From the NCBI GenBank assembly GCA_043808235.1, contig JAZDFC010000004.1, positions 62,001 through 126,000 of the forward strand: a stretch of DNA of 64,000 nucleotides. The letters are read 5' to 3'. Each line of letters begins with the position of its first letter. The stretch's first letter is position 1. This document shows positions 52,937 through 61,450 of the stretch, in pieces. A program made the position numbers and the translations under genes. The notes beneath the pieces are model-generated. The model did not search any database, was not told the DNA's origin, and was given only the letters and a program-made list of their open reading frames with translations. The stretch comes from JAZDFC01 sp043808235. Its GTDB lineage: Bacteria > Bacteroidota > Ignavibacteria > Ignavibacteriales > Melioribacteraceae.

Positions 52937-53020
52937 ATGCTGGAAGTTATTTTGTTAATTGGTTTGTTCATCGGCGTAAACTATCTGGCTTATACAATTG
53001 TCAAAAGAATAAAATTATAG
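52937..53020 (+). CDS. kdpF: KdpF-like small membrane subunit
   Basis: 27 residues (starts MLEVILLIGLFIGVNYLAY), one membrane helix with a basic end (KRIKL). It sits 12 bases before kdpA, the fixed place of KdpF, and has the expected size. KdpF stabilises the KdpABC potassium pump. Too short for normal gene finders, but position and composition are convincing. Confidence 0.75.
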   Translation: MLEVILLIGLFIGVNYLAYTIVKRIKL

Positions 53021-53032
53021 TAAGGAACGGTT

Positions 53033-54727
53033 ATGAATTATCTGAACGATGCAATTCAGTTCCTCGTTTTTATCGGCGCGCTAATACTGCTGTCTGTTCC
53101 GCTTGGCGGTTATTTCGCAAAGGTTTTTCAAGGAGAGAAAAATTTTCTATCACCGGTTCTTGCCAAGCCGGAAAAATGGATTTATAAATTACTCGGTATC
53201 AATCCGGACAAAGAAATGAGCTGGAAGGAATATGTTGCAAACATTCTTCTGCTCAGCTTGCTTGGAATTATAGTACTCGTCGCGTTGCAGTCTTTCCAAA
53301 ACCACCTGCCGTTGAATCCGCAGAAAATCGGCAAGGTTGAATTTTTTCTAGCGCTGAATACAGCCATCAGTTTTGTCACCAACACAAACTGGCAATCTTA
53401 CTCGGGTGAAGTTACGCTGAGCTATTTAGTACAGATGATTGGGCTGACTGTACAGAATTTCGTTAGCGCCGCGGTAGGAATATCAGTAATGATTGCTGTC
53501 ATCCGAGGAGTTGTAATCCGCAAAGGAAACTCACTCGGAAATTTCTGGATTGATTTTATGCGCTCCATATTTTATGTGCTCATGCCTTTATCTATTGTAG
53601 TAGCTGTACTTTTAATCTCGCAGGGTGTTGTTCAAACATTCTCGCCATACGCAATTGTGAAAACTCTTGAAGGCGGAAGTCAAACTATACCGTTCGGTCC
53701 CGCGGCATCGCAAATTGCAATCAAACAACTCGGTACAAACGGCGGCGGATTTTTTGGAGTAAACAGCACGTTCCCGTTTGAGAATTCAACTCCGTTTTCG
53801 AACTTCGTTCAAGTGTTGTCGATTTTATTAATCCCTACCGCACTTGTATTTACTTACGGTAAAATGCTCGGTAATAAAAAACACGCTTGGACAATTTTCG
53901 CCGTAATGATGTTTGTATTCTACGCCGGGCTTGCATTTTCATATTGGTCGGAAGTGTCGGCAAATCCATTTAACAGCACCGGTCAATTGATGGAAGGAAA
54001 GGAAACACGGTTTGGAATTTTCAACAGCGTATTATGGTCGGTGTCTACTACTCTTGCTTCCAACGGTTCGGTGAATGCAATGCACAGCAGTCTTTCCCCG
54101 GTGTCGGGAATGATTGCGATGCTCAATATTCAACTTGGGGAAATAATTTTCGGCGGCGTCGGTTCGGGAATGTATGGAATATTTCTTTTTATTCTGCTCA
54201 CCGTTTTTATTTCAGGTCTGATGGTTGGAAGAACTCCCGAATATTTCGGAAAGAAAATCGAATCGTACGAAATCAAATGGGCGATTATCGGTGTGCTGCT
54301 TCCGAGCATCATCATATTATTTTTCACCGCCCTCGCATTAACGATTGATAACGGCTTATCAAGCATTTTGAATAAGGGACCGCACGGACTCTCGGAAATT
54401 TTGTATGCATTTTCATCCGGCGCCGGCAACAACGGAAGCGCTTTTGCAGGATTAAATACTAACACTAATTTTTACAACATCACGATGGGAATAGCAATGC
54501 TGCTTGGAAGATTTGGAGTTATAATTCCCGTGCTCGCAATTGCAGGAAATCTAGTTAAAAAAAATATAGCGCCTGTTACATCCGGTACATTCTCCACGGA
54601 TAATTCGTTATTCGCATTCCTCCTTTTGTCTGTAATATTAATTGTCGGGGCGCTTACTTTCTTCCCGATATTATCGCTCGGTCCAATATTAGAACATCTG
54701 GTTATGCAAAACGGAATCACATTTTAG
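53033..54727 (+). CDS. kdpA: Potassium-transporting ATPase, channel subunit KdpA
   Basis: 564 residues with ribosome site GTAAGGAACGG. Ten membrane segments. Selectivity-filter-type loops: TNWQSYSGE, GTNGGGFFGVNSTFPFENST, NGSVNAMHSS and GAGNNGSAFAGLN. KdpA forms the potassium-selective pore of the high-affinity Kdp pump in the inner membrane. kdpB follows after 13 bases. Length and motifs fit the family fully. Confidence 0.96.
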   Translation: MNYLNDAIQFLVFIGALILLSVPLGGYFAKVFQGEKNFLSPVLAKPEKWIYKLLGINPDKEMSWKEYVANILLLSLLGIIVLVALQSFQNHLPLNPQKIGKVEFFLALNTAISFVTNTNWQSYSGEVTLSYLVQMIGLTVQNFVSAAVGISVMIAVIRGVVIRKGNSLGNFWIDFMRSIFYVLMPLSIVVAVLLISQGVVQTFSPYAIVKTLEGGSQTIPFGPAASQIAIKQLGTNGGGFFGVNSTFPFENSTPFSNFVQVLSILLIPTALVFTYGKMLGNKKHAWTIFAVMMFVFYAGLAFSYWSEVSANPFNSTGQLMEGKETRFGIFNSVLWSVSTTLASNGSVNAMHSSLSPVSGMIAMLNIQLGEIIFGGVGSGMYGIFLFILLTVFISGLMVGRTPEYFGKKIESYEIKWAIIGVLLPSIIILFFTALALTIDNGLSSILNKGPHGLSEILYAFSSGAGNNGSAFAGLNTNTNFYNITMGIAMLLGRFGVIIPVLAIAGNLVKKNIAPVTSGTFSTDNSLFAFLLLSVILIVGALTFFPILSLGPILEHLVMQNGITF

Positions 54728-54740
54728 TTATAGGAATAAA

Positions 54741-56849
54741 ATGAAATCAATAGATAAAAAACCTTTATTCGACAAAAAGATTTTACGCAATGCTCTGCGT
54801 GATTCATTTTTAAAATTAAACCCGGTATTAATGTTAAAGAACCCGGTAATGTTCATTGTGGAAATCGGAGCTTTGCTTACAACGATGATTTTTACTTTAG
54901 AATTATTAAGCGGTAAATATTCTTCATTCAATTTACAAATTGCGATCTGGCTTTGGTTCACAGTGCTATTTGCAAATTTTGCCGAAGCAGTGGCTGAAGG
55001 AAGAGGAAAAGCTCAATCGGAGAATTTGCGGAAGACGCGTTCTACAACTATTGCACGTAAGCTCACCGGGTCAGGGGAGATAAAAGTTTCTGCAATTGAA
55101 TTGAGAGCCGGCGACATAGTTATTTGCGAAACCGGTGATTTGATTCCCGCCGACGGCGAAGTGGTTGAAGGCGTTGCCAGCGTTGATGAATCGGCAATTA
55201 CCGGCGAATCCGCACCGGTGATAAGAGAAAGCGGCGGCGATAGAAGCGCTGTTACGGGTGGAACAAAAGTGCTCAGCGACCAAATTATAATCAAAATTAC
55301 TTCGAATCCCGGCGAAACATATATTGATAAAATGATTTCACTCGTCGAAAGCGCTAAACGCAAGAAAACGCCGAATGAAATTGCGTTATCAATTTTATTG
55401 GCGGGACTTACGGTTGTATTTCTTGTTGTAGTTGTCGGTCTAAAATTTCTCTTCAATTATTATCACATAACTCTGCTCCAGGATGTCAGCGTCGTTTCAA
55501 TCCCCGTACTGATTTCACTTTTGGTTTGTTTGATTCCCACAACAATCGGCGGATTGCTAAGCGCAATAGGGATTAGCGGAATGGACAGGCTACTCAAGCA
55601 TAATGTAATCGCGATGAGCGGCAGGGCAGTTGAGGCTGCGGGCGATATCGATGTTTTGCTGCTTGATAAGACCGGTACTATTACTCTTGGAAATAGAATG
55701 GCGACAGAATTTGTACCTGCGCTTAATGTTTCAGAAGAGTATCTTGCAAATGCCGCACAGCTTGCTTCGCTTGCCGATGAAACTCCGGAAGGAAGGTCAA
55801 TTGTAATTCTTGCAAAAGAAAGTTTTGGGATTAGAGAAAGACATATCAACGAACTTAATGCTACATTCATTCCATTTAGCGCAAAGACGCAAATGAGCGG
55901 GGTAAATATTCCCGCCATAGGAAATTCGCCTCAAAGAATAATACGAAAAGGCTCCCTCGAAGCGATAAAGAAATTTGTTTCGGATGAATCAAATACAAAC
56001 CTCAACTCTCAATCAGATATTTATTTTACTCAAATGATTGGAGTGGAGATTGCACTGGCGGGCGGAACACCGCTCGCTGTTGTTGAGAATAAAAAAATTC
56101 TCGGAGTAATTCAACTGAAGGATGTTGTTAAAGGCGGAATAAAGGAACGGTTTGCTCAACTACGTAAGATGGGAATAAAAAGTATAATGATAACAGGCGA
56201 TAACCAGCTTACAGCCACGGCTATAGCTGCAGAAGCGGGTGTTGATGATTTTATTGCCGAGGCTAAGCCTGAGGATAAATTAAAAAGAATTCGGGATGAA
56301 CAAACCAAAGGTAGAATGGTGGGCATGATTGGCGACGGCACGAACGACGCGCCCGCGCTGGCTCAGGCCGATGTTGGAATTGCTATGAACAGCGGAACCC
56401 AGGCTGCGCGCGAAGCTGGAAATATGATTGACCTTGACAGCAGTCCGACGAAACTAATAGAGGTTGTTGAAATTGGGAAGCAACTTTTAATGACGCGGGG
56501 TGCGCTCACAACCTTCAGTATTGCAAATGATGTGTCGAAATATTTCGCTATTATTCCGGCAATAGCTGTATCGTTATTCGCCACCAATTCGTTAAACGGT
56601 CCCTTATCCGTGTTGAACATAATGCGGCTTGCAACACCGCAAAGCGCAGTATTGAGTGCGGTAATTTTTAATGCGCTTATTATTATTGCATTAATTCCAC
56701 TCGCACTAAAGGGAATTAAATACAGACCCGAAGCCGCGTCGGTTGTATTAAAGCGGAATTTGTTTGTTTACGGCCTTGGCGGATTACTGATTCCGTTTAT
56801 TGGAATCAAAGTAATCGATTTGCTATTACTTTCGCTGAATCTTGTTTAA
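54741..56849 (+). CDS. kdpB: Potassium-transporting ATPase, ATP-binding subunit KdpB
   Basis: 702 residues. P-type ATPase: phosphorylated Asp309 in LLLDKTGTITLG, TGES at 154-157 (whose serine is the known inhibitory phosphorylation site in the E. coli protein), MITGDNQLTATAIA, and MIGDGTNDAPALAQAD. It hydrolyses ATP to drive uptake through KdpA. Normal length, all motor motifs intact. Confidence 0.97.
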   Translation: MKSIDKKPLFDKKILRNALRDSFLKLNPVLMLKNPVMFIVEIGALLTTMIFTLELLSGKYSSFNLQIAIWLWFTVLFANFAEAVAEGRGKAQSENLRKTRSTTIARKLTGSGEIKVSAIELRAGDIVICETGDLIPADGEVVEGVASVDESAITGESAPVIRESGGDRSAVTGGTKVLSDQIIIKITSNPGETYIDKMISLVESAKRKKTPNEIALSILLAGLTVVFLVVVVGLKFLFNYYHITLLQDVSVVSIPVLISLLVCLIPTTIGGLLSAIGISGMDRLLKHNVIAMSGRAVEAAGDIDVLLLDKTGTITLGNRMATEFVPALNVSEEYLANAAQLASLADETPEGRSIVILAKESFGIRERHINELNATFIPFSAKTQMSGVNIPAIGNSPQRIIRKGSLEAIKKFVSDESNTNLNSQSDIYFTQMIGVEIALAGGTPLAVVENKKILGVIQLKDVVKGGIKERFAQLRKMGIKSIMITGDNQLTATAIAAEAGVDDFIAEAKPEDKLKRIRDEQTKGRMVGMIGDGTNDAPALAQADVGIAMNSGTQAAREAGNMIDLDSSPTKLIEVVEIGKQLLMTRGALTTFSIANDVSKYFAIIPAIAVSLFATNSLNGPLSVLNIMRLATPQSAVLSAVIFNALIIIALIPLALKGIKYRPEAASVVLKRNLFVYGLGGLLIPFIGIKVIDLLLLSLNLV

Positions 56850-56912
56850 AAGAAATTTTATTGTAAGATATGATTTACCATATACATACTTTTAACTAAA
56901 TTAGAAACGAAA

Positions 56913-57485
56913 ATGAAAACGATAATCACTTCATCAAAAATTTTATTGTTCGCAACAATCTTTACCGGTATTATTTATCCTTTGTTGATTACGCTGATTG
57001 CTCAGCTGGTATTCCCATCCGGAGCAAATGGGAGTTTGTACTTTAAAAACGGTAAACTTCTCGGGTCATTACTTCTTGGGCAAAACTTTACCGACAGCAC
57101 TTACTTTCATCCGCGTCCTTCGGTGATTGATTACAATCCGGTACCTTCGGGAGCTTCCAATTTGGGATTGACGAGCAAATTGCTTCATCAGCAGTATGAC
57201 GAAAGACTTGAAAAATTTCTTGTGGAAAACAATCTAAAATCCGGTACAGTAGTTCCATCCGAAATGCTCTTTGCGTCGGCAAGCGGTGTGGATCCTCATA
57301 TCTCGAAACAAGCCGCATACCTTCAAGTTGATAGAATTATAAAAGCGCGGAATTTTCCGTCTTCACAAAACCAAAAAATAATTGAGCTGATTGATTTGTC
57401 TGTCGAATATCCGCAATTCGGTTTTCTCGGCGATGAGGTTGTAAACGTTTTGAAATTAAATATAAAATTAGACGGGATGAGATAA
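56913..57485 (+). CDS. kdpC: Potassium-transporting ATPase subunit KdpC
   Basis: 190 residues, one N-terminal membrane anchor (about 7-29). Typical motifs: GQNFTDSTYFHPRPS, YNPVPSGASNLG and LFASASGVDPHIS (KdpC signature SGVDPHIS). It stabilises the pump complex on the periplasmic side. The stop codon shares an A with the kdpD start (TAATG), so translation is coupled. Confidence 0.95.
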   Translation: MKTIITSSKILLFATIFTGIIYPLLITLIAQLVFPSGANGSLYFKNGKLLGSLLLGQNFTDSTYFHPRPSVIDYNPVPSGASNLGLTSKLLHQQYDERLEKFLVENNLKSGTVVPSEMLFASASGVDPHISKQAAYLQVDRIIKARNFPSSQNQKIIELIDLSVEYPQFGFLGDEVVNVLKLNIKLDGMR

Positions 57486-60157
57486 TGAGCGAAGAATCGG
57501 ATATACTGCGACCCGACCCCGATGCCCTGTTAAATAAAATTATGCGGGAGGAACATGAGAGCTGCAAAGGCAAAATCAAAATATTTTTTGGAATGTGTGC
57601 CGGTGTAGGTAAAACATATTCGATGCTGCAAGCTGCACAGAAAGCGAAACGTGACGGAATAGATGTAGTAGTCGGAATCATAGAAACTCACAAACGGATT
57701 GAAACCGAACAGCTCATCGAGGGTTTGGAAAAAATTCCTTTGAAGGAACTCACATATCGCCAAACAAATTTTAAAGAATTGGATATCGATGCGGTTCTTA
57801 AAAGAAAACCTTCGCTTGCTCTCGTTGATGAGCTTGCGCACACAAATATTCCCGGCAGCCGCCATGTTAAGAGATACAACGATGTTCTTGAATTGTTGAA
57901 TAACGGAATTGATGTTTACACGACACTGAATGTTCAACACATCGAAAGCCGCTCGGATATCGTAAAACAAATTACAGGCACGGCAATACGGGAAACCGTC
58001 CCTGATTCAATTTTAGATTTTACAGATGAAATCGAATTGGTTGATATAACTCCCGAAGAATTATTGCAAAGACTCGCTGAAGGGAAAGTGTATACGCCCG
58101 AAAGTTCAAAATATGCAATACAGAACTTTTTCAGGAAAGGGAACTTAACAGCCCTGCGAGAAATGGCTTTAAGAATTACCGCTGAAAAAGTTGATAAAGA
58201 TTTACAAGATTATAAATCCGGAAAGAATATTTACGATACGTGGAAATCGGGGCATAGACTCATGTGCGCAATTGGTCCAAGTCCTTACTCTGCGGATTTA
58301 ATCCGATTTACACGGAGACTCGCTTCATCCATGGAAGCACCGTGGATTGCAGTATACGTGGAATCCGACCAAAAGATTTCGGAAGAGAATAAAAGTGTCC
58401 TACTTCAAAATTTCAAATTAGTTGAAGACCTCGGCGGTGAAATAATAACTACCCAGGATATTAATATTATTGATGGTTTGATGAGGATAGCAAAGGAAAA
58501 TAATATAACCCAGATCGTAATCGGTAAGTCGCGTAAGTCGAATGTGCAAAGATTATTTGCCGGTGAAGACTTCATAAAAAAACTCATGCGAAAAAGCGGT
58601 GAAATAGATATTTATATAGTCGGCGGTGAAAGAAAAGGAACTAAGAATTTTCTGTTTGATTTCAAATCGGTTTCTCACTCATCAACCGAAAGATATTTAT
58701 CTGCTGCCGGTATTGTAATTTTAATCGGGTTATTGACTTTCCTTTTCCAGGAGCAGCTTGGTTACCAATTTGTGTCTCTATTATTCCTGTTGGTAATTGC
58801 AATAATGCCGCTCTTCAATTTTGGTGTTGGTCCTGTACTGTTCGCAGCACTGATAAGCGCACTTGGCTGGAACTTTTTTTTCATTCCGCCTCATTTCACA
58901 TTTCACATCGAGAAGCCTGAAGATGTTTTAATGTTTGTGATGTATTTCATTGTTGCATCGGTAACAGGATATTTTTCATCAAAAATACGAGTGCAGCAAA
59001 AATTTTTAAAGCAGCGCGAAGCAGCTTCAACAGCGTTATATAATTTGTCAAGAGAATTATCAGCAGCCTCAAGTTATGATGATATCGCTGAAGCCTCAAT
59101 TAAAAAGATAGATGAAGTTTTCGGTGTAACCTCAGCAATCTTTTTTACCGAATCAAATGAAAGATTAAAAGCAACCGCTCATAATGCAAGTTCTTTCTTG
59201 CCTAGCGATATGGAATGGTATTATGCACAATGGTCGTTTTCTAACAGCGAAAAAGCAGGAAAACTCACCAATACTTTGCCCGAAGCCGCTGCCATTTACT
59301 ACCCTATGATTAGCAAAAGCAATAAGGTCGGTGTCATCGGGATTCAATCACCGGACGACAAAACCTTATCATTCGATGAAGAAGATTTGTTAAATAACTT
59401 TATTACGCAAATCACCAACGCCATCGAACGCGAACGGTTAAATGATATTGCAGCACAGTCAATGATAGCCGCCGAATCCGAGAAGCTTTATAAAACTCTT
59501 TTCAATTCAATATCGCATGAATTAAAAACTCCTATTACGACAATACTGGGCGCTGTCAGTTCGTTCCAGGATGAAAAAATTCTTGAAAACAAAAATGTTG
59601 TGGTTAATTTTATAAATGAGATTAACATTGCCGGGGAGAGGCTCCAGCGACTTGTTGAAAATTTGCTTGATATGGCGCGATTGGAATCGGGGAATCTCGT
59701 TCTGAAATTGGACTGGCATTCGATTGGGGATTTGATTCATTCTGCCGTTGAAAGACTAAAGGATGAAACTGGCAACCATAATCTTTCGATAAACGTTGGG
59801 GAAGACTGCGTTTTAAAATTTGATTATTATTTACTGGAGCAGGCATTAGTTAACATAATTCACAACGCACTTATTTATTCACCGCCCGGTACTGAAATTT
59901 TAATTGAAGCCAAGCAAATAAACCAAAAATGTATTGTTACAATTACAGATAACGGCAGCGGATTTGAAGAGGAAACATTGAAACATTTGTTTGAAAAATT
60001 TTACAGAGCGCCCGGCACTAAAACCGGTGGAACAGGATTAGGTTTATCAATTTCAAAAGGATTTATCGAAGCTCATCAAGGCACTATATCGGTAATAAAT
60101 CGGAAGAACGGCGGAGCGGTATTTACAATTATTATTCCTGTACCGGAAAAGGATTGA
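57485..60157 (+). CDS. kdpD: Sensor histidine kinase KdpD
   Basis: 890 residues, full length. N-terminal KdpD domain with Walker A GMCAGVGKTYSML, DELAHTNIPGSRH and ALFVDELAH-like motifs; a USP-like domain (CAIGPSPYSADLIR); four membrane segments (about 402-500); a GAF-like region; and a kinase core with His678 in SISHELKTPITT, NIIHNALIYSPPG and GGTGLGLSISKGF. It senses low potassium or osmotic stress and phosphorylates KdpE. Confidence 0.95.
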   Translation: MSEESDILRPDPDALLNKIMREEHESCKGKIKIFFGMCAGVGKTYSMLQAAQKAKRDGIDVVVGIIETHKRIETEQLIEGLEKIPLKELTYRQTNFKELDIDAVLKRKPSLALVDELAHTNIPGSRHVKRYNDVLELLNNGIDVYTTLNVQHIESRSDIVKQITGTAIRETVPDSILDFTDEIELVDITPEELLQRLAEGKVYTPESSKYAIQNFFRKGNLTALREMALRITAEKVDKDLQDYKSGKNIYDTWKSGHRLMCAIGPSPYSADLIRFTRRLASSMEAPWIAVYVESDQKISEENKSVLLQNFKLVEDLGGEIITTQDINIIDGLMRIAKENNITQIVIGKSRKSNVQRLFAGEDFIKKLMRKSGEIDIYIVGGERKGTKNFLFDFKSVSHSSTERYLSAAGIVILIGLLTFLFQEQLGYQFVSLLFLLVIAIMPLFNFGVGPVLFAALISALGWNFFFIPPHFTFHIEKPEDVLMFVMYFIVASVTGYFSSKIRVQQKFLKQREAASTALYNLSRELSAASSYDDIAEASIKKIDEVFGVTSAIFFTESNERLKATAHNASSFLPSDMEWYYAQWSFSNSEKAGKLTNTLPEAAAIYYPMISKSNKVGVIGIQSPDDKTLSFDEEDLLNNFITQITNAIERERLNDIAAQSMIAAESEKLYKTLFNSISHELKTPITTILGAVSSFQDEKILENKNVVVNFINEINIAGERLQRLVENLLDMARLESGNLVLKLDWHSIGDLIHSAVERLKDETGNHNLSINVGEDCVLKFDYYLLEQALVNIIHNALIYSPPGTEILIEAKQINQKCIVTITDNGSGFEEETLKHLFEKFYRAPGTKTGGTGLGLSISKGFIEAHQGTISVINRKNGGAVFTIIIPVPEKD

Positions 60158-60164
60158 AACAGCT

Positions 60165-60851
60165 ATGAATGTTAAAAACACTGTTGTAATAATTGATGAT
60201 GAAATTCAAATCCGAAAAATTCTTTCCATTGCGTTGGAATCAGCCGATTATAAAGTAATTGAGGCAGGAACAGGGCACGATGGAATTGTCCAGGTTGCAA
60301 CAACTCATCCGCAAGCGGTTATTCTGGATTTGGGTTTACCGGACAGAGACGGGTTAAGCATCATCAAAGAATTGCGAACATGGACTAATGTGCCGGTAAT
60401 AATTTTATCTGTTCGTAATTCGGAAGAGGATATAATAACCGCCCTTGATTCGGGAGCTGATGATTATTTGACTAAGCCGTTTAATACATCCGAGCTACTT
60501 GCCCGCATACGCGCTAATATTCGAAGAACACAACAGACGGAAGAAAGCAGTGTTTTTAAAAATGGGAATCTCACAATCGATTTTACTGCAAGAGTCGTAA
60601 AGAAAGGCAAAGAAGAAATAAAACTAACGAATACGGAATATCTTCTACTTGTGTTGTTGGCAAAGAATATTGGTAAAGTATTAACACAGCGATATATTCT
60701 GAAAGAAATTTGGGGACCAAGTTCGGTTGAAAATGCTCAATACCTGCGGGTGTTTATTGGTCAGCTTAGAAAGAAAGTGGAAGATGATTACTCAAAACCG
60801 GAATTTATCAAAACCGAATCCGGTGTCGGTTACAGGATGATGCATCTATAA
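60165..60851 (+). CDS. kdpE: Response regulator KdpE
   Basis: 228 residues. Receiver: IIDDEIQIRK acidic pair, Asp55 in AVILDLGLPDRDG, and Lys in DDYLTKPFN. Winged helix with YLRVFIGQLRKKVEDD and TESGVGYRM. It activates kdp genes when phosphorylated by KdpD; the candidate binding site lies upstream of kdpF. It is 7 bases after kdpD. Unlike the situation in E. coli, all six kdp genes are in one run with kdpF present. Confidence 0.94.
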   Translation: MNVKNTVVIIDDEIQIRKILSIALESADYKVIEAGTGHDGIVQVATTHPQAVILDLGLPDRDGLSIIKELRTWTNVPVIILSVRNSEEDIITALDSGADDYLTKPFNTSELLARIRANIRRTQQTEESSVFKNGNLTIDFTARVVKKGKEEIKLTNTEYLLLVLLAKNIGKVLTQRYILKEIWGPSSVENAQYLRVFIGQLRKKVEDDYSKPEFIKTESGVGYRMMHL

Positions 60852-60859
60852 GTTGATAT

Positions 60860-60905
60860 CTCTGCGTTTTCGCAGTTAATCTTTTTTCACCGCAGAGACG
60901 CTGAG
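60860..60905. repeat. Dispersed inverted repeat at right flank of kdp operon
   Basis: CTCTGCG (60860-60866) pairs with CGCAGAG (60891-60897) around a T-rich loop; the core TTTTCACCGCAGAGACGCTGAG (two parts, TTTTCACCGC and AGAGACGCTGAG) matches the element at 52770-52830. It may also act as the kdp terminator. Confidence 0.65.
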
Positions 60906-60907
60906 TT

Positions 60908-61450
60908 TTAATTATACTCAACAATATCTGTCAATTCCCCGGTAAGTAAAATTCTATCGCCGTTGTTGAAGCAAATCAGTTCGTCGTTGATGGTAAACGC
61001 TTCCTCAAAATTATATGTCTTATCGATACGTTTAATCTTCGCAGCTACGTATGCTGTTTTGCTTTGAAGATTTTTTATCAACTCGTATTCTTCTTTACCG
61101 CACCGGAGTTTAGTAAATACTGACGGGGCCGCGATTGACCTAACAGAAGCAGTCAAAAAATATTTCCCGTTCTCGTTTTTAACATCGCTGATGACTGTGT
61201 CAATAACAATATTATTTTTTAAAATATATTCCTGGAATGAGGATGAATAGTTCTCGACCGATGAAGGAAGAGGAATTGCGTTGTGTTTATCAAGCAGCTC
61301 CTGGAATTTTTCCAAATCACCGTGAATTGTCTTGGAATAATAGGAGGCATCCTCGCCTTCACGCTTGCAGGTAATCTGGCTGATTACCGAAATTAGGATT
61401 ACGAAAACGGCGAACGATTTAATTATAGTTTTCATTACTTTAAGGATCAT
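60908..61450 (-). CDS. Exported protein of unknown function, coupled to the cyclophilin gene
   Basis: 180 residues; the ATG at 61450 overlaps the stop of the upstream cyclophilin gene (ATGA), with an alternative ATG at 61435. Signal or anchor segment about residues 8-27; the following Cys (SQITCKREG) may be lipid-modified but the box is non-standard. No recognised domain in the mature part, which contains many charged residues. Translational coupling suggests a role linked to the exported prolyl isomerase. Confidence 0.6.
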   Translation of the reverse strand: MILKVMKTIIKSFAVFVILISVISQITCKREGEDASYYSKTIHGDLEKFQELLDKHNAIPLPSSVENYSSSFQEYILKNNIVIDTVISDVKNENGKYFLTASVRSIAAPSVFTKLRCGKEEYELIKNLQSKTAYVAAKIKRIDKTYNFEEAFTINDELICFNNGDRILLTGELTDIVEYN

